Assembly: GCA_039930465.1 (NCBI GenBank)
Contig: JBDTTU010000011.1
Coordinates: forward strand, 1-64,000
DNA from: LMDS01 sp039930465
GTDB taxonomy: Bacteria > Pseudomonadota > Gammaproteobacteria > Burkholderiales > Burkholderiaceae_C
Direction of reading: 5' to 3'
Length of the DNA: 64,000 nt
The first letter of the stretch is position 1. The number at the start of each line of letters is the position of its first letter. A program made the position numbers and the translations under genes. Under the pieces are notes generated by a model. That model made no database searches. It saw only the letters and a list, made by a program, of their open reading frames with translations, and was not told the origin of the DNA. This document shows positions 1 to 19,727 of the stretch, piece by piece.

Positions 1-69
1 TCATTCGCGCCAATAGTCGCTTAAGCTCCAAACAGAATGCAACACTACACTAGCGAGGCTGGCATTTGA

Positions 70-144
70 TGGTGGGCGGTGGAGGCTTCGAACCTCCGAC
101 CCCAACAGTGTGAATGTTGTGCTCTACCCCTGAGCTAACCGCCC
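70..144 (-). tRNA. tRNA-Val (anticodon CAC)
   Basis: The reverse strand folds into a complete 75-nt cloverleaf. The acceptor stem GGGCGGT pairs with ACCGCCC, and the discriminator A is followed by a genome-encoded CCA. The D arm is GCTC/GAGC. The anticodon stem CAACA/TGTTG carries the loop TTCACAC, giving anticodon CAC (valine, codon GUG). The T arm is GGAGG/CCTCC with loop TTCGAAG. It lies downstream of dnaQ on the same strand. The 69 bases before it show nothing I can assign. Confidence 0.97.
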
Positions 145-182
145 GAATTCCGCTTTGGGTGGGTGACCCAGACAGCCGAAGA

Positions 183-899
183 TTATGCCACAGCCGGCTC
201 GGCCGACAGGCGCCACACCGTCTTGCCACCGCTGGCCTTGTCCAGGTCGACCAACATCGCCCGGTGCGCCTGCGCCTCGGCCGCGTCGGCTTCGATCACG
301 GGCAGCGAAAGCAGGCTGAAGTCGACCGCGTCGAGTGCCGTTTGTGCCGCCGAAGTCTCGGCGCTGTCGATCACCAGCGAGTTCTGGCCGCGGGTCATGC
401 GGATGTAGACCTCGGCGAGCAGGCCGGCGTCGAGCAGCGCGCCGTGCAGGCTGCGGTTGGAGTTATCGACCTCGAGTCGCTTGCACAGTGCGTCGAGCGA
501 GTTGGCCTTGCCGGGGAACATCTCGCGCGCCATCGACAGGCTGTCGGTGATCTTCTCGACCAGGGTCGCGAATTTGGGGCGCGCCAGGCGCCGCAGTTCC
601 TCGTTCAGGAAGCCCACGTCGAAACCGGCGTTGTGGATGATGATCTCGGCGCCGGCCAGGTACTCGAGGAGCTCGTCGGCGACTGTGGCGAACAGCGGCT
701 TGTCGGCCAGGAATTCGTCGGTCAGGCCGTGGATCTTCACCGCGTCTTCGTGACTGCGCCGCTCGGGGTTGACGTAGAAGTGCAAGTTGCGGCCCGACAG
801 GCGCCGGTTGAGCATTTCCACGCAACCGATCTCGATGATGCGGTCGCCGGACTCGGGGCTCAGGCCGGTGGTTTCGGTGTCGAGGAATATCTGGCGCAT
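183..899 (-). CDS. dnaQ: DNA polymerase III subunit epsilon (3'-5' proofreading exonuclease)
   Basis: The 238-residue product is the proofreading subunit of the replicative polymerase core and removes mismatched nucleotides in the 3'-5' direction. The DEDDh exonuclease motifs are visible. ExoI is FLDTETTGL near residue 5, with the metal-binding Asp and Glu. ExoII is HNAGFDVGFLNEEL near residue 93. ExoIII is HGALLDAGLLAEVY near residue 150. Length agrees with beta-proteobacterial DnaQ. It starts 30 nt after the lgt stop on the same strand, so lgt and dnaQ are probably co-transcribed. The tRNA-Val lies just downstream in the same direction. Confidence 0.95.
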   Translation of the reverse strand: MRQIFLDTETTGLSPESGDRIIEIGCVEMLNRRLSGRNLHFYVNPERRSHEDAVKIHGLTDEFLADKPLFATVADELLEYLAGAEIIIHNAGFDVGFLNEELRRLARPKFATLVEKITDSLSMAREMFPGKANSLDALCKRLEVDNSNRSLHGALLDAGLLAEVYIRMTRGQNSLVIDSAETSAAQTALDAVDFSLLSLPVIEADAAEAQAHRAMLVDLDKASGGKTVWRLSAEPAVA

Positions 900-929
900 G
901 GGGTGGTTTCGCGAAAGAGTTGCAAAGGC

Positions 930-1742
930 TCAGGGTGCTGGCCCGATGGCGCGGCCGCGCCCCCAGAACCACAGCACGATGCCGGCCAGAATCATCGGCA
1001 CGCACAGCCACTGGCCCATGCTCATGCCGAGACTCAGCAGCCCGAGAAAATCGTCGGGCTCGCGGAAGAATTCGGCAATGAAACGCAGCACACCGTAGCC
1101 GATCAGGAAAGCGCCCGACACCTGGCCCAGCCCGCGCGGCTTCTTCGCATAGAACCACAACACGACGAACAGCAGCAAGCCTTCGAGCAGGAACTGGTAC
1201 AGCGACGACGGGTGGCGCGGCAGCAGCGGTGACGCGGTCTGCGGGTAGACCATGGCCCAGGGCAGGCCCGGGTCGGCCGCGCGGCCGGGCAGCTCGCCGT
1301 TGATGAAATTGCCGATGCGCCCGCAGGCCAGGCCGGTGGGCACGCACGGCGCGATCAGGTCGGTGACTTCAAGGAAACGCCGGCCGCGCATGCGTGCGAA
1401 TACCGCCATCGCCACCAGCACGCCGAGCAGGCCGCCATGGAAGGCCATGCCACCCTTCCAGACGGCGAACACTTCAAGCGGGTGGGCGGCGTAGTAGCCC
1501 GGCTTGTAGAACAGCACGTAGCCCAGGCGGCCGCCGATCACGACGCCGAGCACACCGTAGAACAGCAGGTCTTCCACGTCGCGCCGGGCCCAACCCGCCT
1601 GCATGAACTGCGCAAGCTTTGCCCGCTGCGCACCGAGCCAGATGAACAGGCCGAACGCAGCGAGGTAAGTCAGCCCGTACCAATGAATGGCGACGGGGCC
1701 GATCTGCAGCGCGACCGGGTTGAATTGTGGGTAGACAAGCAT
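930..1742 (-). CDS. lgt: Prolipoprotein diacylglyceryl transferase
   Basis: This inner-membrane enzyme transfers diacylglycerol from phosphatidylglycerol to the lipobox Cys of prolipoproteins, the first step of lipoprotein maturation. The 270-residue product is polytopic. It carries the family signature GRIGNFINGELPGR, the upstream MAFHGGLLG motif, and the N-terminal IHWYGLTYL segment typical of Lgt. The open frame extends upstream to 2159, but that part lies antisense to the LysR gene and is low-complexity. I therefore start at the ATG at 1742 (MLVYPQFNPVALQIGPVAIHWYG), which fits the family N-terminus. The LysR gene ends 50 nt upstream on the same strand; dnaQ follows 30 nt downstream. Confidence 0.95.
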   Translation of the reverse strand: MLVYPQFNPVALQIGPVAIHWYGLTYLAAFGLFIWLGAQRAKLAQFMQAGWARRDVEDLLFYGVLGVVIGGRLGYVLFYKPGYYAAHPLEVFAVWKGGMAFHGGLLGVLVAMAVFARMRGRRFLEVTDLIAPCVPTGLACGRIGNFINGELPGRAADPGLPWAMVYPQTASPLLPRHPSSLYQFLLEGLLLFVVLWFYAKKPRGLGQVSGAFLIGYGVLRFIAEFFREPDDFLGLLSLGMSMGQWLCVPMILAGIVLWFWGRGRAIGPAP

Positions 1743-1792
1743 GGGCAGATGATCGGTTTCAACAAGCAGCGCGAACGATACCCCAGCGGCCT

Positions 1793-2722
1793 TCAAACCT
1801 CGCCGCGTACGAATTCCACGAAGCGCTGCACCGCCGGCTCGGCGGCGGCGGGCCAGACCAGGCTGGTCTCGCACTGCGGCGCCGCCGCCGCCAACGTGGA
1901 AGGCAGCGGCCGGTACACCACCCCGGCGCGCCGCAGTTGTGTCACCGCCTTCGGCACGAGAGCGATCCCCAGGCCCGCCGAAACGAGGTTCACGATCGTC
2001 TGCATCTGGATCGCCTCTTGCGCGATGGCCGGGGTGACGCCCTGGCGGTGATAAAACGCCAACACCGCGTCGAACAGCGACGGTGTGATGGCACGCGGGA
2101 AGATGACCAGCGGCTGCGCCAGCACGTCGGCCGCGCGCAAGCGCTTCGCCGCGGCCCAAGGCAGCGATTCCGGCAGCGCCAGCACCAGCGGTTCGATGCC
2201 CAGAGAGAGCGTCTGCAAGCCCAGCGCCGCGCCCGGAGCCATTCCGGGCGCGTGCAGCACGAAGCCGGCGTCGATTTCGGCGCGTTCGAACGACTTGAGC
2301 TGCACGTCGCCGGTGGCCTCGATCAGTTCGACCGAGATGCCCGGGCAGCGCTCTCGAAACCCGCGCAGCCAGGCCGGCAACGGGCCGAACCCCACGGTCG
2401 AGATGAAACCGAGCCGGATGCGCCCGATCTCGCCCTGCGTGGCGCTTTGCGCCAACGCCGGCAACGCTGCAGCCTGCCGCAGCAGCTGCCGCACTGGCTC
2501 GACCAGCGCCAGCCCCGCTGGCGTGAGCGCCACGCTGCGGCGGGTTCGCTCGAACAGCGCCACGCCCAGGCGCCGCTCCATTTGCTGCACCGCGAGCGTG
2601 AGCGGCGGCTGAGTCATGTTGAGCAGCGCCGAGGCGCGGCCAAAGTGCAATTGCTCGGCCAGCACCAGGAACTGGCGCCAGGCACGCAGCTCGACCGCAG
2701 GCAAGGTCGGTCCGTCATTCAT
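1793..2722 (-). CDS. LysR-family transcriptional regulator
   Basis: The 309-residue protein has an N-terminal winged helix-turn-helix (about residues 12-70; QFLVLAEQLHFGRASALLN, then TQPPLTLAVQQMERRLGVALFERTRR). A LysR substrate-binding domain follows (about 95-300; IRLGFISTVGFGPLP, then FPRAITPSLFDAVL). It is divergent from ilvD with 90 bp between the start codons. LysR proteins commonly repress themselves and control a divergent neighbour, so ilvD is the obvious candidate target. The effector cannot be deduced. The ATG at 2722 gives the standard LysR N-terminus. Family assignment is secure; the target is inferred. Confidence 0.9.
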   Translation of the reverse strand: MNDGPTLPAVELRAWRQFLVLAEQLHFGRASALLNMTQPPLTLAVQQMERRLGVALFERTRRSVALTPAGLALVEPVRQLLRQAAALPALAQSATQGEIGRIRLGFISTVGFGPLPAWLRGFRERCPGISVELIEATGDVQLKSFERAEIDAGFVLHAPGMAPGAALGLQTLSLGIEPLVLALPESLPWAAAKRLRAADVLAQPLVIFPRAITPSLFDAVLAFYHRQGVTPAIAQEAIQMQTIVNLVSAGLGIALVPKAVTQLRRAGVVYRPLPSTLAAAAPQCETSLVWPAAAEPAVQRFVEFVRGEV

Positions 2723-2733
2723 TTACGAAGCAT

Positions 2734-2786
2734 ATCAATGATGGCCTAAACATATATTGGACACTGAACATGCCGGCCCGGATACT
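2734..2786 (+). promoter_or_regulatory. Divergent lysR/ilvD control region: possible LysR operator and ilvD promoter
   Basis: The 90-bp gap between the divergent starts holds a small perfect palindrome, ATCA-A-TGAT, at 2734-2742. A candidate sigma70 promoter toward ilvD follows: TTGGAC at 2757-2762, an 18-bp spacer, and GATACT at 2781-2786. The gap is AT-richer than its surroundings. An AGAGGAG ribosome binding site follows before the ilvD ATG. The elements match consensus only partly, so this is a suggestion. Confidence 0.35.
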
Positions 2787-2812
2787 GTGCGCCTTGTCAG
2801 AGGAGACACCCC

Positions 2813-4495
2813 ATGAAGATCAACCGCCGCTCAGCCAACATCACCGAAGGTGTGGCACGCGCACCGAACCGCTCGATGTACTACGCGCTGGGCTACGAAG
2901 AAGCCGACTTCAAGAAACCGATGATCGGCGTGGCCAATGGCCACTCGACGATCACGCCTTGCAATTCCGGCCTCCAAAAACTCGCCGACGCAGCAGTTGC
3001 CGGCATCGAAGCGGCCGGGGGCAACGCCCAGATCTTCGGCACGCCGACCATCAGCGACGGCATGGCGATGGGCACCGAAGGCATGAAGTACAGCCTGGTC
3101 TCGCGCGAGGTGATCGCCGACTGCATCGAGACCTGCGTCGGCGGCCAGTGGATGGACGGCGTGCTCGTCGTCGGTGGCTGCGACAAGAACATGCCGGGCG
3201 GCATGATGGGCATGCTGCGCGCCAACGTGCCGGCCATCTACGTTTACGGCGGCACGATCCTGCCGGGGCGCTACAAGGGGCAAGACCTGAACATCGTCAG
3301 CGTCTTCGAAGCGGTGGGCCAGTTCAGCGCCGGCAACATGAGCGAAGAAGACTTCTGCCAGATCGAGCGCCGCGCCATTCCCGGCAGCGGCTCGTGCGGC
3401 GGCATGTACACCGCGAACACGATGAGTTCGGCCTTCGAGGCGCTGGGCATGAGCCTGCCGTTTTCATCGACCATGGCGAACCCGCACGACGAGATTTCAG
3501 GCGCAGCCACTGAAGCGGCGCGGGTGCTGGTCGAGGCGGTAAAGAACGATCTGAAGCCGCGCGACATCGTCACGCGCAAGAGCATCGAGAACGCGGTGGC
3601 CGTGATCATGGCCACAGGCGGATCGACCAACGCGGTCTTGCACTTTCTCGCGATCGCGCACACGGCCGGTGTCGAGTGGACGATCGACGACTTCGAGCGC
3701 ATGCGCAAAAAGGTGCCGGTGCTCTGCGACCTGAAACCCTCGGGCCAGTACCTCGCAGTCGACCTGCACCGGGCCGGCGGCATCCCGCAGGTGATGAAGG
3801 TGTTGCTGAAGGCCGGGCTGCTGCACGGCGACTGCATCACCATCACCGGCAAGACCGTGGCCGAGAACCTCGCGAACATCCCCGATGTACCGCGCGCCGA
3901 CCAGAACGTGATCCGCCCGATCGACAAGCCGATGTACGAGCAGGGCCACCTCGCGATCCTGCGCGGCAACCTGTCCCCCGAAGGCTGCGTGGCCAAGATC
4001 ACCGGCCTGAAGAACCCGGTGATCACCGGGCCAGCACGGGTCTTCGACGATGAACAATCGGCCCTGGCCGCGATCATGGCAAAGAAGATCGTGGCCGGCG
4101 ACGTGATGGTTCTGCGTTACCTGGGGCCGAAGGGCGCGCCCGGCATGCCAGAGATGCTCGCCCCCACCGGCGCCCTCATCGGCCAGGGCCTGGGCGAATC
4201 GGTCGGGCTGGTGACCGACGGCCGGTTTTCAGGCGGCACCTGGGGCATGGTGGTCGGCCACGTGGCACCCGAAGCCCATGCCGGCGGCAACATCGCGCTG
4301 GTGCAGGAAGGTGACTCGATCACCATCGACGCCCACACGCTGACACTGCAGCTCAACGTGAGCGATGCGGCGCTGAGCCAGCGCCGCGCGGTTTGGAAAG
4401 CCCCGAAACCGCGCTACACACGCGGCGTGCTGGCCAAGTTCGCGTTCAACGCATCGAGCGCAAGCTCGGGCGCGGTGCTCGACAAGTTCGAGTGA
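2813..4495 (+). CDS. ilvD: Dihydroxy-acid dehydratase
   Basis: The enzyme dehydrates 2,3-dihydroxy-isovalerate and -methylvalerate to the 2-keto acids in valine and isoleucine biosynthesis, using an Fe-S cluster. The 560-residue length is normal. The three cluster-ligand Cys motifs are present: TPCNSGLQ near residue 50, GGCDKNMPGG near 120, and GSGSCGGMYTANTM near 195. The C-terminal GLVTDGRFSGGTWG motif, close to the active site, is also present. An AGAGGAG ribosome binding site precedes the ATG. It is divergent from a LysR gene and convergent with the small Trp-rich gene 24 nt downstream. Valine-pathway flux feeds branched acyl-CoA pools, but any link to the PKS locus is only positional. 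Confidence 0.96.
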   Translation: MKINRRSANITEGVARAPNRSMYYALGYEEADFKKPMIGVANGHSTITPCNSGLQKLADAAVAGIEAAGGNAQIFGTPTISDGMAMGTEGMKYSLVSREVIADCIETCVGGQWMDGVLVVGGCDKNMPGGMMGMLRANVPAIYVYGGTILPGRYKGQDLNIVSVFEAVGQFSAGNMSEEDFCQIERRAIPGSGSCGGMYTANTMSSAFEALGMSLPFSSTMANPHDEISGAATEAARVLVEAVKNDLKPRDIVTRKSIENAVAVIMATGGSTNAVLHFLAIAHTAGVEWTIDDFERMRKKVPVLCDLKPSGQYLAVDLHRAGGIPQVMKVLLKAGLLHGDCITITGKTVAENLANIPDVPRADQNVIRPIDKPMYEQGHLAILRGNLSPEGCVAKITGLKNPVITGPARVFDDEQSALAAIMAKKIVAGDVMVLRYLGPKGAPGMPEMLAPTGALIGQGLGESVGLVTDGRFSGGTWGMVVGHVAPEAHAGGNIALVQEGDSITIDAHTLTLQLNVSDAALSQRRAVWKAPKPRYTRGVLAKFAFNASSASSGAVLDKFE

Positions 4496-4519
4496 GTTGC
4501 GGTTCTCGTGCCGCGAGCC

Positions 4520-4786
4520 TCAGCGCTTGCGGCTCTTGCGTGGACTCATGCCAAGCGCCTGGAGGTTTTCCTCCCGGCGCTTTTGCTTTTTCGCCTGCAT
4601 CTTGTCCATCTCGCGGCGCTTGTTCAGGCCGGTTGCGTCAGCCCACCACCACCACAGCACCGCCAGGATGAAAGGCAGCACGATCTTCCACAGGTCGCCC
4701 GTGATCTCCCAGTTCCAGAGCCCGATGGGGCCGATGCCGGCCAGGTTGAGCACGATGAGCAAGACACCGACTATGACGAAGAACAT
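4520..4786 (-). CDS. Small Trp-rich membrane protein (TIGR04438-like)
   Basis: The 88-residue protein has a hydrophobic N-terminal segment (FFVIVGVLLIVLNLAGIGP). A second segment contains a run of tryptophans (ILAVLWWWWADATGLNKR). A strongly basic C-terminal tail (KKQKRREEN...SPRKSRKR) is probably cytoplasmic. This layout matches the small Trp-rich protein family common in Burkholderiales, as I recall it; the function is unknown. I chose the ATG at 4786 because AAGGAG sits 7 nt upstream. The longer frame starting at 4825 adds a basic stretch with no such site. It is convergent with ilvD and divergent from the cytochrome gene. Confidence 0.8.
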   Translation of the reverse strand: MFFVIVGVLLIVLNLAGIGPIGLWNWEITGDLWKIVLPFILAVLWWWWADATGLNKRREMDKMQAKKQKRREENLQALGMSPRKSRKR

Positions 4787-4909
4787 GTTCAGGCTCCTTG
4801 TGCGCCGCTTCGCCCGCTTGACCAAGCGTCAACCGGCGGCGCTGCGATCCGTTATGCTGACTGTAGCTGTAGCTGAGTGTCCCCAACCCGGTCTGTCGAA
4901 GAGGAACCC

Positions 4910-5218
4910 ATGAAATTCACGCCCGCCTTGCTGATTGCCCTTGCCACGGTTGCATCGGCACCCGCTTTTGCCAACGCCGACCTGGCCCAGAAGAAGAACT
5001 GCATGGCCTGTCATGCGGTCGACAAGAAGGTTGTCGGTCCGGCCTACAAAGACGTGGCGGCCAAGTACGCCGGCCAGAAAGACGCCGTCGACAAGCTGGC
5101 GCAGAAGGTCATCAAGGGTGGCTCGGGTGTCTGGGGCCCGGTGCCGATGCCGGCCAATGCGCAGGTCAGCGAAGCCGAAGCCAAACAACTGGTGCAGTGG
5201 ATCATGACCCTGAAGTAA
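4910..5218 (+). CDS. Class I c-type cytochrome, c551/c552-like
   Basis: This is a small soluble periplasmic electron carrier. The 102-residue precursor has a signal peptide (MKFTPALLIALATVASAPAFA, predicted cleavage after AFA). The mature domain is about 81 residues. The haem-binding motif CMACH lies near residue 35. The C-terminal GVWGPVPMPANAQ segment supplies the Met axial ligand and is characteristic of the c551/c8 group. GAGGAA lies just before the ATG at 4910, which decides the start over an in-frame upstream candidate at 4877. A rho-independent terminator follows, so the gene is probably monocistronic. Confidence 0.93.
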   Translation: MKFTPALLIALATVASAPAFANADLAQKKNCMACHAVDKKVVGPAYKDVAAKYAGQKDAVDKLAQKVIKGGSGVWGPVPMPANAQVSEAEAKQLVQWIMTLK

Positions 5219-5241
5219 TTCTTCGGCGCGCCAGAAGAAAG

Positions 5242-5262
5242 GCCCCGCACGCGGGGCTTTTT
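5242..5262 (+). terminator. Rho-independent terminator after the cytochrome c gene
   Basis: GCCCCGC (5242-5248) and GCGGGGC (5251-5257) form a GC-rich hairpin followed directly by TTTTT (5258-5262), 24 nt after the cytochrome stop codon. It marks the boundary between the core genes and the biosynthetic region. Confidence 0.85.
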
Positions 5263-5282
5263 CACGACCGCGCCACCAGGGG

Positions 5283-5531
5283 TTACGCTGCGGCCGCGCC
5301 GACCGCAACTTGTGCGACACCGCGCTGCAAAGCCGGCCCTGACCAACGCTCAACGTAGACCTCGTCGCTGCATTGACAACTGGCAGCGAGCGAGTCGTAC
5401 GCGACATCGGCGCCGCAACATTGGCAGCGGTACGCCTGAGCCCGGAAGCCACTGATGTCGGCGATGCGACTTGCGACGAAAAGTGCAGCCATAGACGCAA
5501 CGCTGGGGGCGTGGGATGTGGTGATTGCCAT
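5283..5531 (-). CDS. Small hypothetical protein with clustered Cys (CQCC...CQC)
   Basis: This is an unrecognised 82-residue ORF. Its main support is an excellent ribosome binding site: GAGGAG lies 7 nt upstream of the ATG at 5531. The middle contains YRCQCCGADVAYDSLAASCQC, five Cys arranged as CxCC-x11-CxC, which could be a metal-binding knuckle. The C-terminus is Ala-rich. An in-frame extension to 5714 exists but lacks such a site. It is the first ORF beside the PKS locus, on the opposite strand to the PPTase gene. It could be a real small protein or a chance frame; I assign no function. Confidence 0.45.
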   Translation of the reverse strand: MAITTSHAPSVASMAALFVASRIADISGFRAQAYRCQCCGADVAYDSLAASCQCSDEVYVERWSGPALQRGVAQVAVGAAAA

Positions 5532-5904
5532 GGCCGCTCTCCTCGGTTTTCGAGTCTTGAGTATCGGCTTCCCGTTTCGCGCGCCCATCCCTCGCTTGAG
5601 GGTGATCGGACCCCCCTCGTTCTCAAAACGCAAGTGAAGGAACGCAATGGCGAGCGAACCGGTGGCCTGCGGCCGGTCGAGTGAACTTCCACTCGACGGT
5701 TCGACGCAGCGCATTTCGAGCTTACTGCCAAGCGCGCCTCGGGAATGCCTCGGTCCAGACAGGACAACACATGCGCTCGATTCACCTCTCGCGATCGATG
5801 CAATCCCTTGCCGCGAATCCCCTCAATGACCAATTCTGAAGGCGGTGCGAGGCTTGCGTGCTGTGCGGCACACTGCACGCCATGCGCGGATCGAGTTGTC
5901 ACTG
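5532..5904 (+). other. 373-bp gap upstream of the PPTase gene
   Basis: This gap separates the divergent small Cys ORF and the PPTase gene, so it should hold promoters in both directions. Short overlapping frames exist on both strands, but none has a convincing ribosome binding site or recognisable product. I could not define a convincing -35/-10 pair or an operator. The first known function to the right is the PPTase at 5905. Confidence 0.5.
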
Positions 5905-6666
5905 ATGTATTCAACGCCGCTGAGCGGCGACTGGGAGCCGAGAACCGCTGCCGGCGCCGCCAGCCTGTTCGAGCTCGGGGACGTGCACGTCTTTCTGATG
6001 CATCTGGATCACCCGACTCGACCCGCGGCGGAGTTGGCAGCTACGCTGAACGCCGAAGAGCGGCAACGTGCATCTCGATTTCGTTTCGCGGTGGACCAGC
6101 GACGCTTTGAAGCCGCCCGCGGACTGCTGCGACACGTTCTTGGGTACTACACCGGCGCAGCACCGGAAGCGGTGCGCTTCCAGTACAGCGCGTCGGGAAA
6201 GCCGGCAATCGCAGGTGGCGACAACACGACTGCGCTGGCGTTCAATCTCTCGCATTCCGGCGCATACGCCTTGTTGGGCCTGACACGCGCTGCGGCCATC
6301 GGTGTCGACATCGAGGTCTCAAGAATCATTGCCGATCATGAGGGCATTGCAAAAGGCAATTTCGCCGAGGCGGAGTGCAACGAGTTGTTTCGGCTGGCGC
6401 CGACGCGTCGGCGCGACGGCTTCCTGGCCTGCTGGACCCGCAAGGAAGCCTACGTGAAAGCCTTGGGGCACGGACTGCTCGCACCGCTCGATCAGTTCGT
6501 CGTCTCCGTCGACCCGGACGCACCGGCGAAGCTCGTGTCCATCGGTGGCTCCAGCACTGCTGCAACAGCGTGGACGCTCTGGGCAAAACGGCCGACCACC
6601 GACTCGTGGGCCGCCCTTGTGGTCAGCGGACGACCGCTGCGAGTGTGCAGTTTTTCACTCGTGTGA
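5905..6666 (+). CDS. 4'-phosphopantetheinyl transferase, Sfp type
   Basis: The enzyme moves the phosphopantetheine arm of CoA onto the active-site Ser of carrier domains, converting the PKS ACPs and the NRPS PCP to holo form. The 253-residue product has the Sfp-family motifs in order: FNLSHSG near residue 115, GVDIE near 134 (Mg-binding Asp and Glu), and WTRKEAYVKALG near 175 with the catalytic Glu and Lys. Length fits the two-lobed Sfp type rather than AcpS. I start at the ATG at 5905 (MYSTPLSGDW); a GTG at 5845 would add 20 residues unlike the family. It is the first recognisable gene of the locus and its likely substrates are the seven carrier domains downstream. Confidence 0.9.
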   Translation: MYSTPLSGDWEPRTAAGAASLFELGDVHVFLMHLDHPTRPAAELAATLNAEERQRASRFRFAVDQRRFEAARGLLRHVLGYYTGAAPEAVRFQYSASGKPAIAGGDNTTALAFNLSHSGAYALLGLTRAAAIGVDIEVSRIIADHEGIAKGNFAEAECNELFRLAPTRRRDGFLACWTRKEAYVKALGHGLLAPLDQFVVSVDPDAPAKLVSIGGSSTAATAWTLWAKRPTTDSWAALVVSGRPLRVCSFSLV

Positions 6667-6837
6667 CGGCCCCATAGTTAGGGGAGCCGCCGAGGCAGAG
6701 TGGCGGGTTAGGATGCGCTGCTACGGGTCGCTGATCCGACCACACGAGTGCATGCCGTTTCTCTGCGCCTTCGCGTGCACATCCAGCGGCTTCAATTCAA
6801 ATGTCAGTACGCCGTGCGCCATGGCAGCGGCCGCACC

Positions 6838-6845
6838 AGGAGGAA
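6838..6845 (+). promoter_or_regulatory. Very strong Shine-Dalgarno site for the 52-codon ORF
   Basis: AGGAGGAA is a near-complete anti-16S match, 6 nt before the ATG at 6852. It is among the strongest ribosome binding sites noticed here. It decides the start of the small ORF over an in-frame ATG at 6801, and through coupling it probably sets translation of the thioesterase. Confidence 0.75.
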
Positions 6846-6851
6846 TACCAG

Positions 6852-7010
6852 ATGACTTGCCGTTGTTTTCCCTATTCCTGCGGCGTGGGATCCGGCCTTG
6901 TCAGAGTCAACGTGATGGTGCCCGTGACCCTGTGCTCTGCCCAAGCGCAAACGAGCCAGTCTGCGTCGGCCTCCCCCACTCGGCTGGTGCTTCTCGATAG
7001 CGCCGGATGA
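6852..7010 (+). CDS. 52-residue ORF translationally coupled to the thioesterase
   Basis: This short ORF is preceded by AGGAGGAA at 6-nt spacing. Its TGA (7008-7010) overlaps the thioesterase ATG (7007-7009) in an ATGA junction, the arrangement used throughout the operon downstream. The peptide begins MTCRCFPYSCGVG (three Cys in the first ten residues), continues with a mildly hydrophobic stretch (VRVNVMVPVTLCSAQA) and ends Ser/Thr-rich. I do not recognise it. It may be a small cluster protein or a translated leader that delivers ribosomes to the thioesterase, which has no good site of its own. The arrangement is visible; the existence of a stable peptide is inferred. Confidence 0.5.
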   Translation: MTCRCFPYSCGVGSGLVRVNVMVPVTLCSAQAQTSQSASASPTRLVLLDSAG

Positions 7011-7785
7011 CCGACCCCTGGCTCCAGCGCTTCGCTGTTCGACCCGAAGCTGCCGTACGCCTGTTCTGCTTCTCGTACGCTGGCGCTGGTGCCTCGGTCT
7101 ATCGGCCCTTGGCGCTCGCTCTGCCTTCCCAGATCGAACTCTGTGCGGTCCAGTTGCCCGGTCGCGAGGGCCGCCTTCGGGAGCCGGCAATAGCGTCGTT
7201 GCGCGCGATACTTGCCGCGCTGCAGCCAGCTCTCCTGCCCCACTTCGACCGACCCTTCGCATTCTTCGGCCACAGCATGGGTGCGCTGGTGGCCTGCGAG
7301 CTGGCGCGGTGTTTGAGCGCACAAGCCGGGCCGCGCGTCGCGCACCTGTTTGTCTCCGGGCGCCATCCGCCCCATCTGCCCGAGAACGACCCGCCGATCC
7401 ATGCGCTGCCGGACGACGAGTTCGTCGCACAGATCGGCCAGCGCTACGGCGGCATTCCCGCCGAAGTACTGCGCCACCGCGACGTGCTGGCGCTGCTTCT
7501 GCCCGGCCTTCGCGCCGACATGCAGGCACTCGAAACCCACGTCTTCGAACAGGGACCTCTGCTCGACTGCCCCGTCAGTGCGTTCGGCGGCGGCTCCGAC
7601 CTGCGCGCGACTCCGCCGCAACTGGCCCAGTGGCAAGCCCAGACCCGCAGCACGTTGCGGGTGCGCTCGTTCGAGGGCGGACATTTCTATTTCAACGACC
7701 CCAAAGTGCGCGCTGCGCTGCTCGACGAATTGTCCGACTCGCTGCTGCAACTGGCGGCACGACCCGCGCTGGCCAGGGCGATCGG

Positions 7786-7789
<4 letters not shown>
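7007..7789 (+). CDS. Type II thioesterase (editing alpha/beta hydrolase)
   Basis: Type II thioesterases hydrolyse stalled or wrongly primed acyl groups from ACP and PCP domains. The 260-residue protein has the family N-terminal motif RLFCFSYAGAGASVY and the segment VQLPGREGR. The nucleophile motif GHSMGA (Ser near residue 87) is followed by SGRHPP, and the catalytic His lies in the C-terminal FEGGHFYF. This is the grsT/TesA-like signature set. The ATG overlaps the stop of the preceding 52-codon ORF, and its own stop overlaps the first PKS ATG at 7786. It is distinct from the diverged TE domain at the end of the NRPS and so probably has a housekeeping role. Confidence 0.92.

Positions 7790-19723
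<11,934 letters not shown>

Positions 19724-19727
<4 letters not shown>

Noticed and set aside
114..1232. A 372-codon open frame on the plus strand
   Set aside because: It is antisense to dnaQ and lgt, which have clear family motifs, and it overlaps the tRNA; its product resembles nothing.
6667..6689. Hairpin just after the PPTase stop (CGGCCCC ... GGGGAGCCG)
   Set aside because: It could fold with one bulge, but no T-run follows, so I do not call a terminator.
6545..7000. Plus-strand frame of 151 codons across the PPTase end and the following gap
   Set aside because: It overlaps the PPTase in another frame, has no ribosome binding site and shows no recognisable sequence.
7309..7785. Longer N-terminus for PKS 1
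   Set aside because: The upstream part lies inside the thioesterase gene and gives an Arg-rich sequence. The KS begins right after the ATG at 7786, which forms the ATGA junction.
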